Shown piece by piece: positions 1-8,034 of a stretch of 64,000 nucleotides of DNA (position 1 is the first letter of the stretch; each line of letters begins with the position of its first letter). The position numbers and the translations under genes were made by a program. This stretch comes from Pseudochelatococcus lubricantis (GTDB taxonomy: Bacteria; Pseudomonadota; Alphaproteobacteria; Rhizobiales; Beijerinckiaceae): assembly GCF_011762225.1 (NCBI RefSeq), contig NZ_JAASQI010000001.1, positions 62,001 to 126,000 of the forward strand, written 5' to 3'. Under the pieces are notes generated by a model. It was not told the DNA's origin. It made no database searches and saw nothing but the letters and a program-made list of their open reading frames with translations.

Positions 1-1182
1 GCCGCCACAGTTCATCGGGATGAACGGCGCGCCCTCCGCGCTGCCAAGCATATGCAGCGCGCGGGCGAAAAGCTCCTTGCCGACGCCCGTCTCCCCTTCG
101 ATCAGCACCGGCGCGCGGCTCGCCGCCATGCGCCGGACACGCTCGAACGTCTCGCGCATGATCGCGCTTTCGCCCAGAATATCATCGAGAGCGACGGCTT
201 CGCCTGCCTGCGGCCGCGCCACCACCGGGCGGGGCCTGCGCCGGGAGGGAAATGTCAGCACGGCGCCGATCTGGCCGTCCCCTGCGTCATCGCGTTGCGC
301 CTGCCGCCGCGCGGCATCGATGATCTCGACCTCGGCGCTGGGCAGGCTTCCCCGCACCAGAGGCCGCCACAGGTCGAGGGGCACGCCGCGCAGGGGCTCG
401 ATCGACCGGCCGACGACCATGCCCGGATGATCGCGGGAGAGCGCCGCGAGCGCGGCGTCCGTCGCATGGATGATGGCGCCGCGGTTGTCCAACACCACGA
501 TCTCGTCGTTCTGCCAGCGCGAGCGGCGCGACAGGAAAACCCGCAGCAGTTCCTCCCGTGTATCCTGCACGTTCTGCAGCAGGAGCGCCTCGATCTGCTG
601 GCTGACGGAAACGGCGAGCGCGAGGCTTTGCGGATTGAACGTCCTGGCCGGCCCGGAGATATCGATGATGCCGAGCATCTCCTGGTCTATGGGGTGCCTG
701 ACGGGGCTCGCCGCGCAGGTCCAGCGTTGCACATCCTCGCAATAATGCTCGGCGGCGTGGATCTGGACGGGGCGCTTCATCGCGATGGCGGTGCCGATGG
801 CGTTGGTGCCGATATCATCCTCCGCCCAGCGCCCACCGCGTTCGAGATGGACGTCGCGCCCTGAATCGATGACGCGCGGATCGCCCCTCGTCTCGATGAT
901 GAGGCCGCCGGGATCGGTGAGGATGATCATCGAATTCGCCTCGGCCAGAAAATCGGCCGTGCGCGCCAGCGCGCCGCGGGCGGCGTTCAGAAGGATGCGG
1001 TTCTCGTGCCTGCGGCGGTAAAGCTCCGGCTCCGGCAGCTTCGGGGCATTGCGACGGCGCGCGATGCTCGTATAGCCGCGCGAGCGAACCCAGGATGCCG
1101 CAATGTCTTGCCGGAAATCCGACGGCACCCGGCCATCGGCCACGAACGTCTCCCACGCCTGACGAATCTCGCGTTCGTTCAC
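1..1182 (-). CDS. acxR: Sigma-54-dependent activator of acetone carboxylase (AcxR/AcoR-like), 3' end cut by window edge
   Basis: The visible 394 codons are the N-terminal part of an enhancer-binding activator. They run from a GTG at 1182, preceded by GGGAAGGGAA, through a GAF-like sensor region (roughly residues 50-200) into the AAA+ domain. Walker A (GETGVGKE) and the start of the next conserved segment (FIPMNCGG) lie at the window edge, so the rest of the ATPase and the Fis-type DNA-binding helix are missing here. The family (AcoR, AcxR) senses a small ketone or diol and opens sigma-54 promoters by ATP hydrolysis. It is divergent from acxABC, whose promoter is a perfect -24/-12 element with upstream repeats, so this is very likely its activator. 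The effector (acetone or isopropanol) is inferred from the neighbours. Confidence 0.88.
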   Translation of the reverse strand, partial: MNEREIRQAWETFVADGRVPSDFRQDIAASWVRSRGYTSIARRRNAPKLPEPELYRRRHENRILLNAARGALARTADFLAEANSMIILTDPGGLIIETRGDPRVIDSGRDVHLERGGRWAEDDIGTNAIGTAIAMKRPVQIHAAEHYCEDVQRWTCAASPVRHPIDQEMLGIIDISGPARTFNPQSLALAVSVSQQIEALLLQNVQDTREELLRVFLSRRSRWQNDEIVVLDNRGAIIHATDAALAALSRDHPGMVVGRSIEPLRGVPLDLWRPLVRGSLPSAEVEIIDAARRQAQRDDAGDGQIGAVLTFPSRRRPRPVVARPQAGEAVALDDILGESAIMRETFERVRRMAASRAPVLIEGETGVGKELFARALHMLGSAEGAPFIPMNCGG

Positions 1183-1451
1183 AGCAGTTCCCTTCCCGTC
1201 GTGCCATGCCGCGTGTGAAGGAACGCCGCATCTGCAATGGCACAGGCATCAGGAGGAAAGGTGCAGACAGGCGTATCGGCCTGCCCGACGGTCGGCGCGA
1301 TGCCCCAGGTCTGTCAACCGTCCACGTTTCCCCATCCCGTTGCGCTTCTGTAAGGCCGGCGCAACTGGGTCACGTAGCATAACCGTGTTTGACGGCATTT
1401 GCCAATATGTCTTCCGCTGACGTTCTCACGCAACAATATATTGATTTACCC

Positions 1452-1521
1452 TGTTCGAAATCCGGACAGGCCATTGTCCGATAGCTGTCGGACACGACAC
1501 CGCCACGACAGCGGCCGGACA
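1452..1521 (+). promoter_or_regulatory. Upstream activating sequences: repeated TGTCCG/CGGACA half-sites
   Basis: CGGACA (1463-1468) and TGTCCG (1475-1480) form an inverted repeat with a 6-nt centre. TGTCCGA (1475-1481) and TCGGACA (1488-1494) form a second perfect inverted repeat sharing the middle half-site. A degenerate TGTTCG lies at 1452-1457 and a further CGGACA at 1516-1521. The cluster ends about 58 bp upstream of the -24 box, the usual range for an enhancer-binding protein. Binding by the divergent AcxR is inferred. Confidence 0.7.
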
Positions 1522-1578
1522 CGCGCCGTTTCCCGAATTACCGTGCAATGGCAAGGCATTTCGCCGCCAGGGCACCAC

Positions 1579-1594
1579 TGGCACGCCCCTTGCT
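1579..1594 (+). promoter_or_regulatory. Sigma-54 (-24/-12) promoter of acxABC
   Basis: TGGCACG-N4-TTGCT matches the RpoN consensus at every key position: GG at -24, GC at -12, correct spacing. It lies 71 bp upstream of the acxA start codon and downstream of the inverted repeats, so transcription should begin near 1605. Confidence 0.9.
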
Positions 1595-1665
1595 CCATCA
1601 CAGGCGGACCGGTCGACAAGCGGACCGGCTTCGCAAAAAACCACGGACCAAGGGGAGGTAACTTC

Positions 1666-3825
1666 ATGAATGTCCATAACAAGGACGTGCCAGCCCGTAA
1701 CGTGCAGGTGCTCGGCATCGACGCCGGCGGCACGATGACGGACACGTTCTTCGTCGACGCGGACGGCGACTTCGTCGTCGGCAAGGCGCAGAGCACGCCG
1801 CAGAACGAGGCCATAGGCCTCATCAACTCCAGCGTCGACGGCCTCGCGGCCTGGGGCATCTCCCTCGACGACGCGCTGAAGCAATTGCAGACCGGCGTCT
1901 ATTCCGGCACCGCCATGCTCAACCGCGTGGTGCAGCGCAAGGGCCTGAAATGCGGCCTCATCGTCAACCAGGGCCTTGAGGACTTTCACCGCATGGGCCG
2001 CGCCATCCAGGCCTATCTCGGCTATGCCTACGAGGACCGCATCCACCTCAACACGCACCGCTACGACCCGCCGCTGGTGCCGCGCCACCTCACGCGCGGC
2101 GTGGTGGAGCGCGTCGACATGTTCGGCACGGTGGTCATTCCGCTGCGCGAGGAGAGCGCGCTGAAAGCCGCGCAGGAGCTGATCGATCAGGATGTCGAGG
2201 GCATCGTCATCAGCCTGCTGCACAGCTATCGCAACCCGGCTCACGAACGGCGCGTGCGCGACATCGTGCTGGAAGCGGTGAAGAAGAGCGGCAAGAACAT
2301 CCCGGTGTTCGCCTCGGCCGATTACTATCCCGTGCGCAAGGAGACGCACCGCACCAACACCACCATTCTGGAGGGTTATGCGGCGGAGCCTTCGCGGCAA
2401 ACGCTGAAGAAAATATCCGACAGCTTCAAGGAGCACGGCACGAAGTTCGACTTCCGTGTGATGGCGACCCACGGCGGCACCATCTCGTGGAAGGCGAAGG
2501 AGCTGGCGCGCACCATCGTCTCCGGCCCCATCGGCGGCGTGATCGGCGCGAAGTATCTCGGCGAGGTGCTGGGCTACAAGAACATCGCCTGTTCGGACAT
2601 CGGCGGCACGTCCTTCGACGTGGCACTGATCACGCAGGGCGAACTCACCATCAAGAACGATCCGGACATGGCGCGCCTCGTGCTGTCGCTTCCCCTCGTC
2701 GCGATGGACTCGGTGGGCGCGGGCGCGGGCAGCTTCATCCGGCTCGACCCCTACACGAAGGCGATCAAGCTCGGCCCGGATTCGGCCGGCTACCGCGTCG
2801 GCGTCTGCTGGGCGGACAGCGGTATCGAGACGGTCAGCATCTCGGACTGCCACGTCGTGCTCGGCTATCTCAACCCGGACAACTTCCTGGGCGGCGCGAT
2901 CAAGCTCGACCGCGACCGGGCAGTGGCCGCCATCAAGGCGCAGGTCGCCGACCCGCTGGGGCTTTCCGTCGAGGACGCGGCGGCGGGCGTGATCGAACTG
3001 CTCGACTCCGACCTGCGGGATTACCTGCGCTCGATGATCTCCGGCAAGGGCTACAGCCCCGCAAGCTTCGTTTGCTTCTCCTACGGCGGCGCCGGGCCGG
3101 TGCATACCTACGGCTACACCGAGGGGCTCGGCTTCGAGGACGTGATCGTGCCGGCGTGGGCGGCAGGCTTCTCGGCCTTCGGCTGCGCGGCCGCCGACTT
3201 CGAGTACCGCTACGACAAGAGCCTCGACATCAACCTGCCGCCGGACGCGCCGGACAGCGACCGCGAGGCCGCGTCGAAAACCCTGCAGCAGGCGTGGGAG
3301 GAACTGCGCGAGAACGTGCTGGAGGAGTTCCGGCTCAACGGCTACGCCGCCGACCAGGTGACGCTGACGCCGGGCTTCCGCATGCAGTATCGCGGTCAGT
3401 TGAATGACCTTGAGATCGAGTCGCCGCTCCCCGCCGTCGCCACGACGGAGGACTGGAACCAGCTCGTCGATGCCTTCAACGACACCTACGGGCGCGTCTA
3501 CGCCGCCTCCGCCCGCTCGCCGGAGCTGGGATACTCGGTGACGGGCGCCATCATGCGCGGCTCGGTGCCGATTCCCAAGCCGAAGATTCCGAAGGAACCC
3601 GAGCACGGTCCGACGCCGCCGGAAGAGGCGTTCCTCGGTACGCGCAAGTTCTACCGCAAGAAGCGCTGGGTCGACGCACAGCTCTACCGGATGGAGGCGC
3701 TGTTGCCGGGCAACCGCATCACCGGTCCCGCGATCATCGAATCGGACGCGACCACCTTCGTCGTGCCCGACGGGTTCGAGACGTGGCTCGACGGCCATCG
3801 CCTCTTCCACCTCAAGGAAGTGTGA
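1666..3825 (+). CDS. acxA: Acetone carboxylase beta subunit (hydantoinase A/oxoprolinase family)
   Basis: The 719-residue protein has the ATPase-type signatures of the HyuA family: DAGGTMTD near residues 19-26, SDIGGTSFD near 310 and a GGAGP motif near 485. With AcxB and AcxC it forms the hexameric acetone carboxylase, which converts acetone plus bicarbonate to acetoacetate using ATP hydrolysed to AMP and phosphate; the beta subunit belongs to the phosphorylating half. Start: ATG 1666 follows a strong GGGGAGG at 1652-1658; the reading frame is open upstream, but that part overlaps the sigma-54 promoter. acxB begins 30 bp downstream. Acetophenone carboxylase or N-methylhydantoinase subunits are relatives, but the three-gene order with a small zinc-type third subunit and an AcxR neighbour favours acetone. 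Confidence 0.93.
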   Translation: MNVHNKDVPARNVQVLGIDAGGTMTDTFFVDADGDFVVGKAQSTPQNEAIGLINSSVDGLAAWGISLDDALKQLQTGVYSGTAMLNRVVQRKGLKCGLIVNQGLEDFHRMGRAIQAYLGYAYEDRIHLNTHRYDPPLVPRHLTRGVVERVDMFGTVVIPLREESALKAAQELIDQDVEGIVISLLHSYRNPAHERRVRDIVLEAVKKSGKNIPVFASADYYPVRKETHRTNTTILEGYAAEPSRQTLKKISDSFKEHGTKFDFRVMATHGGTISWKAKELARTIVSGPIGGVIGAKYLGEVLGYKNIACSDIGGTSFDVALITQGELTIKNDPDMARLVLSLPLVAMDSVGAGAGSFIRLDPYTKAIKLGPDSAGYRVGVCWADSGIETVSISDCHVVLGYLNPDNFLGGAIKLDRDRAVAAIKAQVADPLGLSVEDAAAGVIELLDSDLRDYLRSMISGKGYSPASFVCFSYGGAGPVHTYGYTEGLGFEDVIVPAWAAGFSAFGCAAADFEYRYDKSLDINLPPDAPDSDREAASKTLQQAWEELRENVLEEFRLNGYAADQVTLTPGFRMQYRGQLNDLEIESPLPAVATTEDWNQLVDAFNDTYGRVYAASARSPELGYSVTGAIMRGSVPIPKPKIPKEPEHGPTPPEEAFLGTRKFYRKKRWVDAQLYRMEALLPGNRITGPAIIESDATTFVVPDGFETWLDGHRLFHLKEV

Positions 3826-3855
3826 CCCCAACAATAAGTTCAGAGAGGAAACATC

Positions 3856-6183
3856 ATGAACGTCAATGTTCGCAAGGATGCCCTCGCCGGGGCGGCACGC
3901 GGCATCGTGCGCGGCGGCGAGACGCTGAAGCAGCACCGCGACCGGCTGATGGACGCGACGAAGAGCAGCGGCCACTATGCCGGCCTCAAGGGGCTCGAAC
4001 TGCGCGACACCCAGCCCATTCTGTACAACAAGCTGTTCTCCCGCCTGCGCGCCGGCGTCGTCGACGCGCGTGAGACGGCGAAGAAGATCGCCGCCTCCCC
4101 CATCGTGGAGCAGGAAGGCGAGCTGTGCTTCACGCTCTACAACGCGGCGGGCGACTCGATCCTGACCTCAACGGGCATCATCATCCACGTCGGCACCATG
4201 GGCGCGGCGATCAAGTACATGATCGAGAACGGCTGGGAGCAGAACCCCGGCGTCGCCGACAAGGATATCTTCTGTAACAACGATGCGCTGATCGGCAACG
4301 TGCATCCGTGCGACATCCATACCATCGTGCCGATCTTCTGGGAGGGCGAGCTGATCGGCTGGGTCGGCGGCGTCACCCACGTCATCGACACCGGCTCCGT
4401 CGGGCCGGGCTCGATGTCGACCGGGCAGGTGCAGCGCTTCGGCGACGGTTACTCCATCACCTGCCGCAAGATCGGCGCCAACGACACGCTGTTCCGCGAC
4501 TGGCTGCACGAGAGCCAGCGCATGGTGCGCACCACCCGCTACTGGGTGCTCGACGAGCGCACCCGCGTGGCCGGTTGCCACATGATCCGCAAGCTCGTCG
4601 AGGAAGTGATCGCCGAGGAAGGCATCGAAAACTACTGGAAATTCGCCTACGAGGCGGTGGAGCACGGCCGGCAGGGCCTGCAAAACCGCATCAAGGCGAT
4701 GACCATTCCCGGCAAGTACCGGCAGGTCGGTTTCGTCGACGTGCCCTACGATCACCCGGACGTGCGCGTGCCTTCCGACTTCGCGAAGGTCAACACCATC
4801 ATGCACACGCCCTCCGAGATCACCATCCGGGGCGACGGCACCTGGCGGCTGGACTTCGACGGCTCGTCGCGCTGGGGCTGGCATACCTATAACGCGCATG
4901 CGGTGAGCTTCACATCCGGCATCTGGGTGATGATGACGCAAACGCTGATTCCGTCCGAGATGATCAACGACGGCGCGGCCTACGGCACCGAGTTCCGCCT
5001 GCCCAAGGGCACCTGGATGAACCCGGACGACCGGCGCGTCGCCTTCTCCTACGCCTGGCACTTCCTCGTCTCGTCATGGACGTCGTTGTGGCGCGGTCTC
5101 AGCCGTTCCTACTTCGGGCGCGGGTATCTTGAGGAGGTCAACTCCGGCAACGCCAACACCTCCAACTGGCTGCAGGGCGGCGGTTTCAACCAGTACGACG
5201 AGATCCACGCCGTCAACTCGTTCGAGTCCGCCGCCGAAGGCACCGGCGCGAGCGCGGTGAAAGACGGCCTCGACCACGCCGCCGCCATCTGGAACCCGGA
5301 AGGCGACATGGGCGACATGGAAATCTGGGAACTGGCCGAGCCGCTCGTCTATCTGGGGCGCAAGATCAAGACGAACTCCGCCGGTTACGGCAAGTATCGC
5401 GGCGGCTGCGGCTTCGAGAGCCTGCGCATGGTCTGGAACGCCAAGGACTGGACCATGTTCTTCATGGGCAACGGCCACATCACCTCCGACTGGGGGCTGA
5501 TGGGCGGCTATCCCGCCGCCTCCGGCTATCGCTTCGCCGCGCACAAAACGAACATCAAGGCGCTCATCGAGGAGGGCAAGCCGCTGCCGCTGGGTGGCGA
5601 CACCGACCCGGAAAATCCTGAATGGGACGGCCTGTTGCCAGCAGCGCAGATCAAGCGCGACAAGCAGGCCATCACCACGGAGGAGATGTTCGCCGACTAC
5701 GACCTCTATCTCAACTACCTGCGTGGCGGCCCAGGCTTCGGCGATCCGCTCGACCGCGAGACGGCGCGCATCCAGGAGGATCTCGATGGCGGCTACCTGC
5801 TGCCCCGCTTCGCCGAGCGAGTCTACGGCGTCGTGCTGCAGCACGAAGGCGGCCGGCATGTCATCGACGAGGACGCGACCGTGGCACGCCGCCTCGAAAT
5901 CCGCAAGGAACGCCTCGCAAAGTCCGAACCGGTGTCCGACTGGCTGGCGCGGGAACGGGAGAAGATCGTCGCCAAGCAGGCGGAAACGCAGGTGCAGCAG
6001 ATGTTCGCCGCCTCCTTCAAGCTCAGCCCGAAGTTCCTTGGCGACTTCAAGACGTTCTGGAAGCTGCCGGCGGACTGGGATCTGCGCGAGGAGGACCTCG
6101 ATATCCCGAGCTACGGCGCGAACTACTCGATGGACGTGTCCGAATTGCCGGATGTCACCACGGTGAAATTCGTGGACGAATGA
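3856..6183 (+). CDS. acxB: Acetone carboxylase alpha subunit (hydantoinase B family)
   Basis: This 775-residue HyuB-family protein has the length expected for AcxB of Xanthobacter and Rhodobacter. The family alpha subunit binds the metal (Mn) and carries out carboxylation of the activated enol. Visible family signatures include the N-terminal FSRLRAGVVDARET segment, the NDALIGNVHPCDIHTIVPIFWEGE stretch with several candidate ligands (read around residues 145-170; the run is longer than can be quoted whole as a motif) and a glycine-rich GAGYGK-type region near 510. SD GAGAGGAAA precedes the ATG, and the AGGAAACATCATG context recurs before acxC. It is the middle gene of the operon. Confidence 0.92.
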   Translation: MNVNVRKDALAGAARGIVRGGETLKQHRDRLMDATKSSGHYAGLKGLELRDTQPILYNKLFSRLRAGVVDARETAKKIAASPIVEQEGELCFTLYNAAGDSILTSTGIIIHVGTMGAAIKYMIENGWEQNPGVADKDIFCNNDALIGNVHPCDIHTIVPIFWEGELIGWVGGVTHVIDTGSVGPGSMSTGQVQRFGDGYSITCRKIGANDTLFRDWLHESQRMVRTTRYWVLDERTRVAGCHMIRKLVEEVIAEEGIENYWKFAYEAVEHGRQGLQNRIKAMTIPGKYRQVGFVDVPYDHPDVRVPSDFAKVNTIMHTPSEITIRGDGTWRLDFDGSSRWGWHTYNAHAVSFTSGIWVMMTQTLIPSEMINDGAAYGTEFRLPKGTWMNPDDRRVAFSYAWHFLVSSWTSLWRGLSRSYFGRGYLEEVNSGNANTSNWLQGGGFNQYDEIHAVNSFESAAEGTGASAVKDGLDHAAAIWNPEGDMGDMEIWELAEPLVYLGRKIKTNSAGYGKYRGGCGFESLRMVWNAKDWTMFFMGNGHITSDWGLMGGYPAASGYRFAAHKTNIKALIEEGKPLPLGGDTDPENPEWDGLLPAAQIKRDKQAITTEEMFADYDLYLNYLRGGPGFGDPLDRETARIQEDLDGGYLLPRFAERVYGVVLQHEGGRHVIDEDATVARRLEIRKERLAKSEPVSDWLAREREKIVAKQAETQVQQMFAASFKLSPKFLGDFKTFWKLPADWDLREEDLDIPSYGANYSMDVSELPDVTTVKFVDE

Positions 6184-6193
6184 AACAACGCGG

Positions 6194-6212
6194 GGCGGCG
6201 TGAAGCGCCGCC
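6194..6212 (+). other. Intercistronic hairpin acxB-acxC
   Basis: GGCGGCG-TGAAG-CGCCGCC is a perfect 7-bp stem with a 5-nt loop in the 62-bp gap between acxB and acxC. It has no U-tract, so it is not a terminator. A role in mRNA stability or subunit stoichiometry is inference. Confidence 0.5.
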
Positions 6213-6245
6213 TCCTTCCCGCCAAGAAACACCGGAGGAAACATC

Positions 6246-6755
6246 ATGGCTTCTTACACCCGCACCAAGATCGCGGATCTGGTCGACGGCACCATCGACC
6301 ACGACACCCTGCACCAGATGCTCTCGACGCCGAAGGACCCGGACCGCTTCGTCACCTACATCGACATCCTGCAAGAGCGCGTGAAGTGGGACGACCGCAT
6401 CCTGCTGCCGCTCGGCCCGAAGCTCTACATCGTCCAGCGCAAGGATACGAAGCAGTGGGTGGTGCGCTGCGAATGCGGCCACGACTTCTGCGACGCCAGC
6501 GAGAACTGGAAGCTGCACGCGCGCGTGCGCGTGCGCGACACCCAGGCCGACCTTGAGGAAATCTATCCCCGGCTCATGGCGCCCACCGCCACCTGGCAGG
6601 TGCTGCGCGAGTACTACTGCCCGGATTGCGGCACGCTGCTCGACGTGGAGGCCCCGACGCCGTGGTATCCCGTCATCCACGACTTCGAGCCCGATATCGA
6701 GACTTTCTACCGCGACTGGCTGAACCTGCCGGTGCCGGAACGCGCACGCGCGTAA
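6246..6755 (+). CDS. acxC: Acetone carboxylase gamma subunit
   Basis: The 169-residue product matches the small third subunit unique to acetone carboxylases. Five cysteines stand out: Cys75, Cys77 and Cys82 in RCECGHDFC, and Cys125/Cys128 in YYCPDCG, a rubredoxin/zinc-knuckle-like pattern suggesting a structural metal site. SD GGAGGAAA lies 5-6 nt before the ATG. A Rho-independent terminator follows 33 bp after the stop, which closes the operon. The gamma subunit is required for the alpha2-beta2-gamma2 enzyme, but its exact role is less well understood than that of alpha and beta. Confidence 0.9.
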   Translation: MASYTRTKIADLVDGTIDHDTLHQMLSTPKDPDRFVTYIDILQERVKWDDRILLPLGPKLYIVQRKDTKQWVVRCECGHDFCDASENWKLHARVRVRDTQADLEEIYPRLMAPTATWQVLREYYCPDCGTLLDVEAPTPWYPVIHDFEPDIETFYRDWLNLPVPERARA

Positions 6756-6787
6756 CCCTTCACCACGGAAACCCGCCGTGCCAACTG

Positions 6788-6820
6788 GGGGAAGACGCTC
6801 TGGCGGCCTTCCCCTTTTTT
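6788..6820 (+). terminator. Rho-independent terminator of acxABC
   Basis: GGGGAAG (6788-6794) pairs with CTTCCCC (6808-6814) around a 13-nt loop and is followed directly by six T (6815-6820). Confidence 0.85.
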
Positions 6821-7110
6821 ATGACGATAGCCCGATTTGTGACGATAGCCCGAAAACGCGAAACGGTTTGAAATAATCGGATCATGCTCATCAATGCTTT
6901 GATTTCGAGCGAATCCTTATTGTCCGGATGATTCGACCGGAACGGAAAACGCTCCGCAAAGCCGTGTGACGCGCTCATCGTCCACTTTCCGGACAGTAAT
7001 ACCATCCGGCATCGAAACGCCACACGGCGCGACGCAAGTGACGCCGTGCTTGAAAAATATTGCGCATCAAGCAGAAAGTAACGGCCGGGTCGAAGCGATT
7101 CGGCGACACG
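6821..7110. repeat. Repeat-like spacer with short tandem duplication and rhizobial-type palindromic element
   Basis: No gene is visible. TGACGATAGCCCGA occurs twice (6822-6835 and 6840-6853), an 18-bp-period tandem duplication. The segment from about 6875 to 6955 (ATCATGCTC... GATTTCGAGCGAATC... TCCGGATGATTC... GGAAAACGCTC) resembles, from memory, the dispersed palindromic intergenic elements common in Hyphomicrobiales genomes. TGTCCGGA (6921-6928) and TCCGGACA (6988-6995) also resemble the acx half-sites. Family membership could not be tested here. Confidence 0.45.
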
Positions 7111-7256
7111 AAAGGAGGTGAGACGATTGAAATTCCGGCTTACGCTGACAATCAGGATCAGGACTTGGCGGTTCACCCTGACAGTCAGTCGCTAAGAGAA
7201 CGGGGGTCGGGCGAAAGCCCGGCTCCCACCGGAGGAAAGGTCGTCTCACCTCCCTT
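7111..7256 (+). ncRNA. Structured RNA element enclosing a peptide minigene
   Basis: Three nested or adjacent stems can be drawn. Closing stem: AAAGGAGGTGAGACGA (7111-7126) against TCGTCTCACCTCCCTT (7241-7256), 15 of 16 pairs, with the whole Shine-Dalgarno sequence in its 5' arm. Inner stem: 7145-7156 (CTGACAATCAGG) against 7177-7188 (CCTGACAGTCAG), ten pairs with a 2x2 internal loop, within the reading frame. Third stem: 7202-7212 against 7217-7227, eleven pairs including G-U, capped by a GAAA tetraloop. This degree of organisation around a 22-codon ORF is not expected by chance. I do not recognise an RNA family with certainty; it could also be a copy of a repeated element. Confidence 0.6.
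7127..7195 (+). CDS. 22-residue cationic peptide minigene (TTG start)
   Basis: A TTG codon at 7127 sits 7 nt after AAAGGAGGTGA, the best SD in the window, and opens 22 codons ending in TAA at 7193. The peptide begins MKFRLTLTIRIR and ends TWRFTLTVSR: six basic residues, no acidic ones, and alternating hydrophobic/polar positions that would form two beta strands with a turn near Arg12-Thr13. The SD and start-proximal region lie in the 5' arm of the closing stem of the surrounding RNA element, so translation should be self-inhibited unless the structure is opened. Function is unknown; a leader, toxin-like or membrane-active peptide are all possible. Reality of the gene rests on the SD and the structure only. 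Confidence 0.5.
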   Translation: MKFRLTLTIRIRTWRFTLTVSR

Positions 7257-7328
7257 GGGATCATACATACCATAAAGGCCACGGAACTCATAGCCTGGCG
7301 TGGTCCGCTGCTCCCGCCGCGTGAGGGA

Positions 7329-7895
7329 TCAGTGAGCGCGGTTCTTCTCGATCCATGCCGCGAAATCAGCGACGAACTTGCCGAGGAAGGTTCTCGTGCC
7401 CTCGTTCGTCAGCTTGCCGTCATCGTCGAGCAAATGGCCGACACCGCCGATGTAGGCTTCCGGCTGCTGCAGGGTCGGCACGTTGAGGAACACCAGCGAC
7501 TGGCGCAGATGATGGTTGGCGCCGAAGCCGCCGATGGCGCCGATGGAGACGCTCACCACCGCGCCGGGCTTGCCGCCCCACACGCTCTGCCCGTAGGGGC
7601 GCGAGCCGACGTCGAGCGCATTCTTCAGCACCGCCGGCACCGAGCGGTTGTATTCCGGCGTCACGAACAGCACGGCGTCGAACCCCTTCACCTTCTCGCG
7701 GAAGGCGGTCCAGGCCGCGGGCGGCGTGCCTTCGTCGTCGAGGTCCTGATTGTAGAGGGGAAGATCGCCGATCTCGACGATCTCAAGCTTGAGGCTGTCG
7801 GCGGCGATATCCGCGAGGATATGTGCGATCTTGCGGTTGAACGAGGCCTTGCGCAGGCTGCCGACGAAGACGGCAACGGTAGCGGGAATGCTCAT
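7329..7895 (-). CDS. NADPH-dependent FMN reductase family protein
   Basis: The 188-residue protein belongs to the flavodoxin-fold FMN reductase/quinone reductase family (ChrR/YieF-like). Visible signatures are the phosphate-binding loop GSLRKASFNRK near residues 11-21, the substrate/FMN segment FVTPEYNRSVPAVLKNALD near 78-96, and SIGAIGGFG near 115. Such enzymes reduce flavins, quinones, chromate or azo compounds with NAD(P)H in the cytoplasm. ATG 7895 (GAAAGG upstream) is preferred over an in-frame codon 27 residues earlier because the family begins just before the VGS loop. It stands alone: the minigene element lies downstream and a flavoprotein gene upstream, 139 bp away. Confidence 0.87.
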   Translation of the reverse strand: MSIPATVAVFVGSLRKASFNRKIAHILADIAADSLKLEIVEIGDLPLYNQDLDDEGTPPAAWTAFREKVKGFDAVLFVTPEYNRSVPAVLKNALDVGSRPYGQSVWGGKPGAVVSVSIGAIGGFGANHHLRQSLVFLNVPTLQQPEAYIGGVGHLLDDDGKLTNEGTRTFLGKFVADFAAWIEKNRAH

Positions 7896-8034
7896 GAACG
7901 ATGCCTTTCTGGGATATGGCCGGAGTGGCCGGACGCCGGGCAGTGTATAACGGATCAGGCGGCCCTGCCACCGCAACGCAGCATCGCGCGGCCGGCAACG
8001 AAGCCGCGACCGGCGCCGGAAACATCGCGCCCGG

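Larger units (their letters stand above)
1183..1665. other. Divergent regulatory region acxR / acxABC
   Basis: This 483-bp gene-free stretch separates the sigma-54 activator from its probable target operon. From left to right it holds an undistinguished leader next to acxR, an A+T-richer patch near 1430-1450, a cluster of TGTCCG/CGGACA half-sites (1452-1521), the sigma-54 promoter (1579-1594) and the acxA ribosome binding site (1652-1658). An open frame continues upstream of the acxA start codon, but it crosses the promoter and operators and is not coding. Confidence 0.8.

Noticed and set aside
1426-3975. Long minus-strand open frame opposite acxA
   Set aside because: Shadow of acxA; composition is Val/Arg/His-rich and no family is recognisable.
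7060-7275. 71-codon frame overlapping the structured minigene in another phase
   Set aside because: No ribosome binding site; it reads through the hairpins. The 22-codon frame has the strong SD.
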